From Acidobacteriota bacterium (GTDB taxonomy: Bacteria > Acidobacteriota > Terriglobia > Terriglobales > Acidobacteriaceae): 8,186 nt of DNA. The position numbers and the translations under genes are program-made. Of the stretch, positions 1 to 6,957 are shown piece by piece. Every line of letters begins with the position of its first letter. Position 1 is the first letter of the stretch. The DNA lies in NCBI GenBank assembly GCA_021798655.1, contig JAJZFE010000002.1, forward strand, positions 1-8,186. Direction: 5' to 3'. The notes under the pieces were generated by a model. The model was not told the origin of the DNA, ran no database searches, and worked only from the letters and a program-made list of their open reading frames with translations.

Positions 1-63
1 GAAGAGCTTCAGCCCTGAGAGATGCCTTCGCCTGCCCAACAGACAGGTACAAAGATAAATCGC

Positions 64-69
64 TATAAT
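64..69 (+). promoter_or_regulatory. Possible -10 box (TATAAT) of the CE15 esterase gene
   Basis: A perfect TATAAT lies 37 bases before the esterase start codon, in a locally AT-rich patch (about 50-70) that contrasts with the GC-rich surroundings. About 17 bases upstream, where a -35 box would sit (around 41-46), the sequence matches TTGACA poorly, so this is only half of a sigma-70-type promoter. The location, just before a gene with no upstream + strand neighbour visible, fits a promoter. Confidence 0.4.
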
Positions 70-94
70 CGCAGCGCCGCACTCATAGCTTCCT

Positions 95-100
95 GAAGGA
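95..100 (+). promoter_or_regulatory. Ribosome binding site of the CE15 esterase
   Basis: GAAGGA ends 6 bases before the ATG at 107. This Shine-Dalgarno match supports that ATG as the start, and the protein then opens directly with a signal peptide. Confidence 0.7.
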
Positions 101-106
101 TGCTCT

Positions 107-1609
107 ATGCACCGTCTGCTCCTGGCATTCGCTCTTTCCGTCACCCTCTCCGTCCGCGCGCAATCCCCCACCACCTTCACCGCCGACCAGGACCACCAGA
201 ACATGATGGACCAGCTCGGCATCACCGCCCTGCGCCCCGGCCCCAGCGGCGATGAGCACGCCCCCAACCACGCCAACTACGACGAATCCCTCGCCAACCC
301 CTACCCCAACCTGCCCGACGCTCTCACCTTTCCCGACGGTCGCAAAGTCACAACGCCCGCTGCTTGGTGGACCCTGCGTCGTCCGCAGATCGTCGCCGAC
401 TTCGAGCACGACGTCTACGGCAGCATCCCCACCAACACCCCGTCGGTGCACTGGACCGTCGTCGCCACCGACCACGAGACCCTCGGCGGTACGCCTGTTC
501 TGGCCCGCCAGCTCATCGGCCACGTGGACAACGCAGCCTTCCCGCAGATCACCGTCAACCTCCGCATAACGCTCGTGACTCCCGCCAACGTCACGCACCC
601 CGTGCCCGTCCTCATCCTGTTCGGCCGCAGCGCCTTCCCTGCGCCGGTCGACCTCTCCGCCGACGAGCTTGACCGCGTCAATGCTGCGGAAAAATCCCGC
701 CTCGTCAAAGAAGACCCCTCGCTCCAACAGGTCTTCGACAGCCATCAGGCATGGCAGCCCTTCAAAGCCGTTCCCTTCGCCTTTCCCCAGTTCAACGCAG
801 ACGGCGACCCGCCCAGCGAGTGGGAGCTGGTGGCCGCTGGCTGGGGCTTTGCCTCGCTCGATCCCACCAGCATCCAGGCCGATAACGGCGAAGGCCTCAC
901 CCGCGGCATCATCGGCCTTGTCAACCACGGCCAGCCCCGCACACCCGAACAGTGGGGAGCACTCCGCGCCTGGGGATGGGGTGCCAGCCGAGCCTTCGAC
1001 TACCTTGCATCCCTCCCCGAAGTCGACGCGAAACACGTCGGCATCGAAGGCGTCTCTCGCTACGGCAAGGCAGCACTGGTCACCATGGCCTTCGACCAGC
1101 GCTTTGCGATGGTCCTCGTCGGCTCCTCCGGCAAAGGCGGCGCCACACTCCTCCGTCGCAACTACGGCGAAGCCGTCGAGTCGCTCACCGGCGGCGAGTA
1201 TTACTGGTTTGCCGGCAACTTCCTCCGCTACGGTGCCTCCGCCGGCAAATCCGGCCCCGGCAACGCCAGCCAGCTGCCGGTCGACTCCCACGAACTCATC
1301 GCCCTCTGCGCCCCGCGCCTCACCTTCATCAGCTACGGCATCCCCGAAAAGGGCGATGCTCACTGGCTCGACCACCAGGGCAGCTACATGGCCACCGTCG
1401 CCGCGCAGCCTGTCTTCGAGCTGCTCGGCGTCCACGGCCTCGGCGTCTCCACCGACGCCCACACCGCGCAGATGCCGCCCGTCAACCACGGCCTCCTCAA
1501 CGGCCAGCTCGCCTGGCGGCAGGACGACGGCGGACACACCGACGCACCCAACATGAAGTTCTTCATCCAGTGGGTCGATCAAAACATCCACTACCTGCCA
1601 GCACAGTAG
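107..1609 (+). CDS. Secreted glucuronoyl-esterase-like hydrolase (carbohydrate esterase family 15)
   Basis: 500 aa. Residues 1-18 form a signal peptide (MHRLLLAFALSVTLSVRA, probable cleavage before QS), so the enzyme is exported. The body is an alpha/beta hydrolase. The nucleophile motif GVSRYGK (315-321) matches the G-C/V-S-R-x-G-K signature of CE15 4-O-methyl-glucuronoyl methylesterases, giving Ser317 as nucleophile and Arg318/Lys321 as oxyanion and sugar contacts. His419 in the AHWLD segment, followed by HQGSY, is the likely catalytic histidine. Family members cleave ester bonds between glucuronoxylan and lignin, so a role in plant-wall breakdown is inferred. Aligning the nucleophile loop with fungal enzymes puts Ser340 where the canonical catalytic Glu sits; another acid (Glu364 or Asp393 are candidates) would be needed. 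The gene stands alone on + and converges on the PIG-L gene. Less specific labels such as acetylxylan esterase or alpha/beta hydrolase are possible. Confidence 0.83.
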   Translation: MHRLLLAFALSVTLSVRAQSPTTFTADQDHQNMMDQLGITALRPGPSGDEHAPNHANYDESLANPYPNLPDALTFPDGRKVTTPAAWWTLRRPQIVADFEHDVYGSIPTNTPSVHWTVVATDHETLGGTPVLARQLIGHVDNAAFPQITVNLRITLVTPANVTHPVPVLILFGRSAFPAPVDLSADELDRVNAAEKSRLVKEDPSLQQVFDSHQAWQPFKAVPFAFPQFNADGDPPSEWELVAAGWGFASLDPTSIQADNGEGLTRGIIGLVNHGQPRTPEQWGALRAWGWGASRAFDYLASLPEVDAKHVGIEGVSRYGKAALVTMAFDQRFAMVLVGSSGKGGATLLRRNYGEAVESLTGGEYYWFAGNFLRYGASAGKSGPGNASQLPVDSHELIALCAPRLTFISYGIPEKGDAHWLDHQGSYMATVAAQPVFELLGVHGLGVSTDAHTAQMPPVNHGLLNGQLAWRQDDGGHTDAPNMKFFIQWVDQNIHYLPAQ

Positions 1610-1718
1610 CTCGTATTCACGTTGTCGTCGTCCCCGACGCGATCAAGGCCGGAGTAAACCGATACGGAGCCCCGCCCCTGACTCCCCAATTCCTCTCCCT
1701 CTCAAACAACATGGCGTC

Positions 1719-2483
1719 CTACGTCGCGAACGCCGCACGCCACGCTGCGTTCCCCCACAACCGCTCCCGGCCACCATGCACCACGCTGCCCGCCGCAATC
1801 GCCGCGGCCGTCGCGTCGTCGATCAACGAGTCATAGCACAGCGCCATCCGCCGCTTCCGCGCCACGGCCGCCTGCTCCTCCAGCGGCTCCCCGGCACTCC
1901 AGCTCTGCAGCGGAACCCCCGCCGCCAGCGTGCAGGCCAGCACCGCCGCGTCAATCGCCGCAGGCTCCTGCACAGCGAACGGCTGCTCCTCGTAGAACGC
2001 CAGCGGCGCATTCCCTGCATCGGCAGGCAGCGCCGCCTGCACCACGGTGCGGTGGTCCACATGCAGCCCCACCCCCAGCGGCAGCACCACTGCCCCACCG
2101 CGCGCCATCTCCAGCGCCCGCTTCACCTTCAGCATCACCTTCTCCGTCAGCAGCGGCTCGCGGCCACGAACCTCGTTCACGGAGCAGTGCAGCCGCAGCG
2201 GAGCGTCCTTCAGGTTCAGGTCCACAAACGTCAGCTTCCCCTTCCCCGGCAGGCCCGCATACAGCTTCGCCCAGGCCTCGTCCTCACGCCTGCGCACGGC
2301 GCTCGCAAACGACACACGATCGTTCGGATGCAGCGAGCCCAGGTCCGAGAACGGTGCCTGCTCGGTCCGCGTGAACACGCTCATCACCTCCACCGCGTGA
2401 CCCTGCCGCAGCCAGCTCTCGACCGCCAAACCGGCCGAGAGCGCTGCATCACCACGATGTGCCGACAGAACTACGATCTTCAT
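1719..2483 (-). CDS. PIG-L/LmbE-family deacetylase-like protein with altered active-site motif
   Basis: 254 aa from an ATG at 2483 preceded by GAAGGAG at 5-base spacing. A longer open frame upstream overlaps the dsbA-like gene and is not the start. The N-terminus (MKIVVLSAHRGDAALSAG) is the Rossmann-like opening of PIG-L deacetylases, zinc enzymes that remove N-acetyl groups from sugars (GlcNAc-PI, MshB and BshB substrates). The usual motif is HPDD or HxDD. Here it is His9-Arg10-Gly11-Asp12: both zinc ligands (His9, Asp12) remain, but the first Asp, the general base in this family, is Gly. The second motif HVDH (141-144) is intact and supplies the third ligand, His144. No signal peptide is visible, so it should be cytoplasmic. 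It lies 17 bp after the dsbA-like gene and is probably cotranscribed with it. The substrate cannot be told, and activity is doubtful given Gly11. Confidence 0.82.
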   Translation of the reverse strand: MKIVVLSAHRGDAALSAGLAVESWLRQGHAVEVMSVFTRTEQAPFSDLGSLHPNDRVSFASAVRRREDEAWAKLYAGLPGKGKLTFVDLNLKDAPLRLHCSVNEVRGREPLLTEKVMLKVKRALEMARGGAVVLPLGVGLHVDHRTVVQAALPADAGNAPLAFYEEQPFAVQEPAAIDAAVLACTLAAGVPLQSWSAGEPLEEQAAVARKRRMALCYDSLIDDATAAAIAAGSVVHGGRERLWGNAAWRAAFAT

Positions 2484-2488
2484 CCAGG

Positions 2489-2495
2489 CTCCTTC
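2489..2495 (-). promoter_or_regulatory. Ribosome binding site deciding the PIG-L start
   Basis: On the minus strand GAAGGAG lies 5 bases before the ATG at 2483. It selects this start over upstream in-frame starts that would overlap the preceding gene, and gives a protein beginning exactly at the family's first beta strand. Confidence 0.75.
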
Positions 2496-2500
2496 GCCGC

Positions 2501-3508
2501 CTACTGCAACGACGTCAGCGTCGGCTGCGGATGCACCGTCACGCCATCCTGCGTCGCCTGAAACACGATGATCTTCTTCAGCGTCTCGTAGGGCACCGAC
2601 GTGATCGGCAACGCATGGCCGTTCACATACAGCGTCGGCGTCTGCTCCACGTTCACATCCTTGCCCAGCTGCAGCGAAGCCTCCACCGCAGCCTTGGTCG
2701 CCGGATCGTTCGCGCACGCCGCCGCTGCCGCCGGATCGCCGCCAGCGGCCGTCACTGCCGCTGCCAGCGCGGCGTCCACGCCGGTCGTCGTCAGCTCTGC
2801 CTGCTTGTCATACACCGTCGCCGCATACGTAAAGAACGCCGCGTCGCCCTTGGCCTTCTGCACGCACACGCCCTCGGCCGCCGCGCGGTACGCAAACGGA
2901 TGCACCGCCGTCAACGGAAAGTTCTCAAACACGATCCGCGCCTCGGGAAAGTCCTTCGCCAGCTGGTCCATCGTGCTCTGCCCTTCCTTGCAGTGCGGGC
3001 ACTCCAGGTCTGCAAACTCGACGAACTCCAGCTTCTTGTCCGTCGCGCCTTTGGCCGGGCCGTTCGCACGCGCCTGCAGCACCGCATTGTTGTCTGCAAA
3101 GGGGTTTGCGCCAAAGTCGATCACCTGGTCCGTAATCGCGTGCTTGCCGTCCGGCGTGGTGTAGAACACTGCCGTCTTCGGACCGCCACTCTCGCCGGCC
3201 TCCTGCACAAACACCACCACCTTCGCCACACCCGGGGCCGGCGTCTTCAGAATCGCCGCCACCTCCCACGTCCGCTTCGCGTCATAGCCCCAGATGTTCT
3301 TCAGAAACGAGTTCACATCGGCCTCGGTCGGCGACTCCGCCGTAAAGTTCTTCGCACTCACCGGCGGAAGCGCCGGGGCGACCGCGGCCGTGGGCTGCGG
3401 CTTCGGAGCCTGTGGTGCGGGGGCTGCTGCTGTCGTCTGGGCCCCGGCCGTGCAGGCCATCATCGTCAACGCCGCCACCGGCAGCCACTGCTTCATCATC
3501 GTCGTCAT
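2501..3508 (-). CDS. Exported DsbA-like thioredoxin-fold protein (CPHC active site)
   Basis: 335 aa from the ATG at 3508 (342 aa if the ATG at 3529 is used). Residues 1-23 are a signal peptide (basic start, hydrophobic core, AGA before QTT). Cys19 gives only a weak lipobox, so a lipoprotein is less likely. An Ala/Pro/Gln-rich linker (about 24-50) follows, then an N-terminal domain (about 55-155), then a thioredoxin_4/DsbA domain. The domain carries the redox motif CPHC (Cys170, Cys173) in EFADLECPHCK and a TP pair with the likely cis-proline Pro291 in EQTPTLYVNG. Two more cysteines (Cys215, Cys265) could form a structural disulfide. Such proteins oxidise or isomerise disulfides in the periplasm. 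The separate N-terminal domain recalls the two-domain plan of DsbC/DsbG, but I cannot show homology. It follows nadE by 67 bp and precedes the PIG-L gene. Its redox partner is not in view. Confidence 0.87.
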   Translation of the reverse strand: MTTMMKQWLPVAALTMMACTAGAQTTAAAPAPQAPKPQPTAAVAPALPPVSAKNFTAESPTEADVNSFLKNIWGYDAKRTWEVAAILKTPAPGVAKVVVFVQEAGESGGPKTAVFYTTPDGKHAITDQVIDFGANPFADNNAVLQARANGPAKGATDKKLEFVEFADLECPHCKEGQSTMDQLAKDFPEARIVFENFPLTAVHPFAYRAAAEGVCVQKAKGDAAFFTYAATVYDKQAELTTTGVDAALAAAVTAAGGDPAAAAACANDPATKAAVEASLQLGKDVNVEQTPTLYVNGHALPITSVPYETLKKIIVFQATQDGVTVHPQPTLTSLQ

Positions 3509-3515
3509 CCTGGTA

Positions 3516-3521
3516 CCCTTC
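3516..3521 (-). promoter_or_regulatory. Ribosome binding site favouring the inner start of the DsbA-like gene
   Basis: Reading the minus strand, GAAGGG lies 7 bases before the ATG at 3508. The outer run of three ATG codons at 3529-3521 has no good Shine-Dalgarno sequence at normal spacing. The inner start also gives a cleaner signal peptide. Confidence 0.6.
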
Positions 3522-3575
3522 ATCATCATCGTTAGTTATTACCTGTCTCTCTGCCTGCAATCGCTTCTACAAAAC

Positions 3576-5242
3576 CTACCGCATGGCGGCAATCGGAAAC
3601 CGGCGTCCCATGCCAAACGACTTTTGCGAAACCTTCAGCACCGGCGCGGCCTGCTGTCGTTTGTACTCGCTGATCTCCACCAGCCGGATCACGCGTCGCA
3701 CCAGCTCCAGCGCCACCTGCTGCGTCTCCGCAATCTCCTCTGCCGACTGCGACTCCTCCACGTACGCCCGCAGGATCGGGTCCAGCACCTCGTACGGCGG
3801 CAGCGAGTCCGTATCCTTCTGCCCGGCCGCAGCTCCGCCGACGGCGCCTTCGTCAGCGTCTCCTCGGGGATGATCCTCCGCTCGCGATTCGCATACCGGC
3901 TCAGCGCATACACCTCGGTCTTGTACACGTCTGCAATGACCGCCAGCGCGCCCACCATGTCGCCATACAACGTGCAGTAGCCGCAGGCCATCTCGCTCTT
4001 GTTGCCTGTCGTCAGCACCAGCGCGCCTGTCTTGTTGGAGAGCGCCATCAGCAGGCTCCCGCGCACCCGAGGCTGCAGGTTCTCCTCCGCCAGTCCAAAC
4101 GGCGTGCCCGCAAAAAACGGCTGCAGCGCCTCGTTGAACTCCGCATAAATCGCCTTGATCGGCACAATCGAAAACGCAATGCCCAGGTTCGCAGCCAGCT
4201 GCTCCGCGTCGCTCACCGAGCCTTCCGAAGAGAACTCGCTCGGCATCCCAACACCCTGCACGTTCTCCGCCCCCAGCGCCTCCACCGCAATCGCCGCCAC
4301 CAGCGCCGAATCGATCCCGCCGCTCAACCCGATGATCGCCTTGCTGAATCCGCACTTGAGCAGATAGTCGCGCGTGCCCAGCACCAGCGCCTTCCACGTC
4401 AGCGCCGTCTCGTCTTCCTCTGCAAGGACTCTCTTCTCCGGTTCGGCCGTGTCAACGATCAGCAGGTCTTCGGCAAAGCTCGCCGCCTGCGCCAGCACCT
4501 CGCCGTCCGGTCCCACCACCAGCGAGCTGCCATCGAAGATCAGGCTGTCATTCGCGCCCACCTGGTTCACCATCACCACCGTCGCGCGGTGCCGTCGAGC
4601 CAGCGCGCCCAGCATCCGCTGCCGCACCGCAATCTTGCCATGCCAGTACGGCGACGCCGAGATGTTCAGGATCAACCGCTGCCCACTCAACGGCTGCGGC
4701 AACACCGCCCACTGCCGCATCAGCTCCTCTACCGGGTCCACCGGATAGAGCTGCCGCGGCCAGAACAGCTTGTCGTTCCACGCATCCTCACACACCGTCA
4801 CCGCAACGGCTCGCCCGCTCACCACGCATAGCGACTGCTCCTGCCCCGGCTCAAAGTACCGCTGCTCATCGAACACGTCATAGAACGGCAGCAGCATCTT
4901 CTGCTGCACCGCATGGATCGCGCCCTCGGCCAGCAGCACGGCCACATTGCGAACCCGCTTGCCACGCTCGCTCTCGCAGCGCATCGGCGAGCCGCACAGA
5001 ATCGCCGGCCGTCCTGCACCACGCGTCAGCTCCGCAATCGCAGCCAGCGTCTGCTCTGCCTGCGCCACGAACGATTCTTTTTCCAGGAGGTCTGCCGGTG
5101 GATACCCGCACGTCGCCAGCTCCGGAAACATCACCAGCTCGGCGCCCTGCTCGGCAGCACGTTCGAAGTAAGCAGAAATCAACGCGAGGTTGCCCGCGAA
5201 GTCTCCGACCGTTGGATTGATTTGCGCCAGCGCGATCCGCAC
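3576..5242 (-). CDS. nadE: Glutamine-dependent NAD+ synthetase, reading frame interrupted near the 3' end
   Basis: Catalyses the last step of NAD synthesis: deamido-NAD, ATP and glutamine to NAD, in the cytoplasm. Start is GTG at 5242, giving the family's typical opening MRIALAQINPTVGD. Residues 1-270 are the nitrilase-type glutaminase domain with triad Glu41 (FPELATCGYPP), Lys115 (QQKMLLPFYD) and Cys151 (VTVCEDAWND). The synthetase domain follows, with the ATP-binding loop SGGIDS at 307-312 and the conserved TTGNKSEMACGYCTLYGDM segment. The frame is intact to Gly474 (KAPSAELRPG). It then runs into 43 Arg-rich nonsense residues and stops at 3689. The expected ending (QKDTDSLPPYEVLDPIL to FPIAAMR, 81 codons) continues in the -1 frame from 3821 to the stop at 3576. 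Restoring one base gives 555 aa, normal for the family. NadE is usually essential, so a sequencing or assembly error is the first explanation; a real mutation or recoding are alternatives. Confidence 0.93.
3819..3829 (-). other. nadE: Frameshift site in nadE
   Basis: On the coding strand the run is CGGCCGGGCAG. The upstream frame reads CGG CCG GGC AGA (Arg Pro Gly Arg). The conserved protein continues only if CAG (Gln) is read, which re-uses the C at 3821, so one base appears to be missing from the G run or the following C. There is no canonical X-XXY-YYZ slippery heptamer, which argues against programmed -1 frameshifting. Confidence 0.85.
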
Positions 5243-5269
5243 TTCATCAGTCTACCGGAAGCATGCGCC

Positions 5270-5297
5270 GCGCGTTCCACCGACGCGCTTCGCAGCG
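5270..5297 (-). other. GC-rich hairpins between the sugar transferase and nadE genes
   Basis: GCGCGT (5270-5275) and ACGCGC (5283-5288) form a perfect 6-bp stem with a 7-base loop. An overlapping shorter stem, CGCT/AGCG (5286-5297), has a GCGA loop (GNRA type) on the minus strand. The two share bases 5286-5288 and exclude each other. No T tract follows, so this is not a classical intrinsic terminator. It may be a 3' end structure of the upstream transcript or chance in GC-rich DNA. Confidence 0.25.
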
Positions 5298-5304
5298 GCA
5301 ACGC

Positions 5305-6810
5305 CTAGGTTCCCGTGCCGCCAAAGACCACGCTCACCGTCCGCACCAGAATCTTCAGGTCCAGCGACAGGCTCCAGTTCTCCACATACGCCGTGTCCAG
5401 CGAGATGTACGCGTCGAACGAAGGGTCCTGCCGCGCCTCCACCTGCCACAGGCCGGTGATGCCCGGCAGCACGTCCAGCCGTCGCAGATGCGCCAGGTCG
5501 TAGCGCTCCACCTCCGACGTCAACGGCGGACGCGGCCCCACCAGGCTCATGTCGCCTGAAAGCACATTGAAAAACTGCGGCAACTCATCCAGCGAATACT
5601 TCCGCAGCCACGCCCCCACCGACGTGATGCGCGGATCGTCGCTGATCTTGAACAACACACTGTCCCGCTCGTTCCGATGCTCCAGGTCGCGGCGCAACGC
5701 TTCGGCGTTGTTCACCATCGTCCGGAACTTGTAGCACGAAAACGTGCGGCCCTTGCGGCCCACGCGCACCGAACGATAGAACACCGGCCCCTGCGAGTTC
5801 ACCTTGATCAGCAATGCGATCAGCAGCATCAGCGGCGCGCACACCAGCAGCGCCATGCAGCACACCGCCAGGTCCAACAACCGCTTCAGCACAAACGCTC
5901 CACGCGGAAAATCCCTCCAGTGCAGCGCGATCGTCGGAAACTGCCCGATGTACTCCACCCGCGCGTTCCACGCGAGCCCGTCGTAAAGATCCGGGACCAC
6001 ACGCACATCGATCCCGTTCGCGCGCGCCTCTTCCACCACCGCGATCACCGTCTCCTTCGCCACCGGAGCCGTGAAATAAATCTCGTCCACAAACAGCGAC
6101 CGCGCCACCGAAACACAGTTTGCAACGCCACTCACCACGTCGCTGTCCGGATGGATCGCCGGCGCGTCCTCCACCGAAACGAAGCCCTTGAACCGGAAGC
6201 CCATGTACGGCAGCGATTGCAGATGATTGCGCAGCGCGCTCGCCACCCGTCCCTCGCCCACGATCAGCACATTGCGAACCTCGCGGCCATCCAGAAACCG
6301 CTGCTCGCGCACCTTCCGCGAGACCGCCCGACGCACCATCATCGCGCTCATCGTCAGCAGCAACGTCACCGCGACCACAATCCGCGACACCGCATAGGCG
6401 TGCATCACATACAGCGTGCCGCACAGCAGCAGCCCGGCCGTCAGCACCGCCTGAATCGTCATCCGCTGCTCGTTCAGTCCGCTGCGGTGCTCCGCCGCAC
6501 GGTACAACCCGTAGATCCGCGCAAACACCACCACGTACAGCCCGAACAGCGCAACGTACCCGGCTGAAATCAGCGGCACCGCCACCCACACGTGCCCCAG
6601 CCAGCTCGTCGAGGCCCCACCCTCCTGACGCAGCCGGAAGGCCACCAGACCCGCCCCGAGCGCGCACAGATAGTCCAGACCTGCCCACAAAAAGGACGCA
6701 GTCGCCGAGCGCGCAGAGAGTCCGCCATGACGCGAGGTCAACCCCTCTTGCGGCCGTCCATAGTCTGCCCCTACAACCTGTTCCACATACTCAGGAATCA
6801 TCATCATCAC
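5305..6810 (-). CDS. Polyprenyl-phosphate sugar-1-phosphate transferase (exopolysaccharide initiating enzyme, WcaJ/CpsE type)
   Basis: 501 aa. The enzyme moves a sugar-1-phosphate, often glucose or galactose, from its UDP form onto undecaprenyl phosphate at the inner membrane, the first step of capsule or exopolysaccharide synthesis. The N-terminal half has about four hydrophobic membrane segments (roughly 41-61, 75-98, 120-138, 141-160). A cytoplasmic nucleotide-binding-like domain (about 178-300, starting VLIVGEGRVA) follows. Last comes a re-entrant hydrophobic segment (about 310-335) joined to the bacterial sugar transferase domain. This carries GPVFYRSVRVGRKGR, the KFRTM motif (361-365), the catalytic Asp408-Glu409 pair in KYSLDELPQ, and SLVGPRPP near 422-429. 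Length is normal for the full-length family. The first codon is GTG, followed by three ATGs, and the ribosome site is weak, so the exact start is uncertain by a few codons. No glycosyltransferase, flippase or polymerase gene lies nearby, so the sugar product is unknown. Confidence 0.92.
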   Translation of the reverse strand: MMMMIPEYVEQVVGADYGRPQEGLTSRHGGLSARSATASFLWAGLDYLCALGAGLVAFRLRQEGGASTSWLGHVWVAVPLISAGYVALFGLYVVVFARIYGLYRAAEHRSGLNEQRMTIQAVLTAGLLLCGTLYVMHAYAVSRIVVAVTLLLTMSAMMVRRAVSRKVREQRFLDGREVRNVLIVGEGRVASALRNHLQSLPYMGFRFKGFVSVEDAPAIHPDSDVVSGVANCVSVARSLFVDEIYFTAPVAKETVIAVVEEARANGIDVRVVPDLYDGLAWNARVEYIGQFPTIALHWRDFPRGAFVLKRLLDLAVCCMALLVCAPLMLLIALLIKVNSQGPVFYRSVRVGRKGRTFSCYKFRTMVNNAEALRRDLEHRNERDSVLFKISDDPRITSVGAWLRKYSLDELPQFFNVLSGDMSLVGPRPPLTSEVERYDLAHLRRLDVLPGITGLWQVEARQDPSFDAYISLDTAYVENWSLSLDLKILVRTVSVVFGGTGT

Positions 6811-6957
6811 ATTTCGAGAGCTACAAATCCATACATGACTGCAGTTACAGCATGGGAGAGAGGTATTCTGCTCTCAATCTTACGCCTATTCCCACCCAAA
6901 CTCCACTGCTTCGCAATTGTCGGCAGAATACGGAAACATCCCTCCTCGCAGCCTGTC
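6811..6957 (-). other. Spacer/leader between the MlaF-like and sugar transferase genes
   Basis: At 147 bp this is the longest gap in the minus-strand row, and it is richer in A and T than the flanking genes. It probably holds the promoter of the sugar transferase gene, but I see no convincing -35/-10 pair. An 8-bp palindrome ACTGCAGT lies at 6838-6845 and could be an operator core. No intrinsic terminator for the upstream gene is visible. Just before the GTG start there is an overlapping ATGTGA, an out-of-frame start followed at once by a stop. Confidence 0.35.

Noticed and set aside
1..18. End of an upstream + strand gene (GAA GAG CTT CAG CCC TGA)
   Set aside because: Five codons are too few to support a gene, and the other frames are equally open for a short distance.
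83..1591. A 502-codon open frame on the minus strand opposite the CE15 gene
   Set aside because: It mirrors the whole esterase gene, its protein is Gly/Val/Asp-rich without recognisable domains, and such long antisense frames are expected from GC-rich codon use.
1626..1639. Hairpin CGTCG-TCCC-CGACG between the convergent esterase and PIG-L genes as a terminator
   Set aside because: The stem is only 5 bp, with no T tract on either strand, and is too weak to call a terminator.
2459..3535. A 358-codon + strand open frame opposite the DsbA-like gene
   Set aside because: It is Arg/His/Leu-rich with no family resemblance, and the minus strand encodes a clear signal peptide and CPHC domain.
3689..3820. 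The Arg-rich tail of the 517-residue NadE frame as a novel basic domain
   Set aside because: The conserved NadE ending is present in the -1 frame over the same bases, so the basic tail is out-of-frame reading.
3818..3829. Programmed ribosomal frameshifting in nadE
   Set aside because: There is no X-XXY-YYZ heptamer and no well-placed Shine-Dalgarno-like stimulator upstream, and NadE families are not known to use recoding. An indel is simpler, though this was not excluded.
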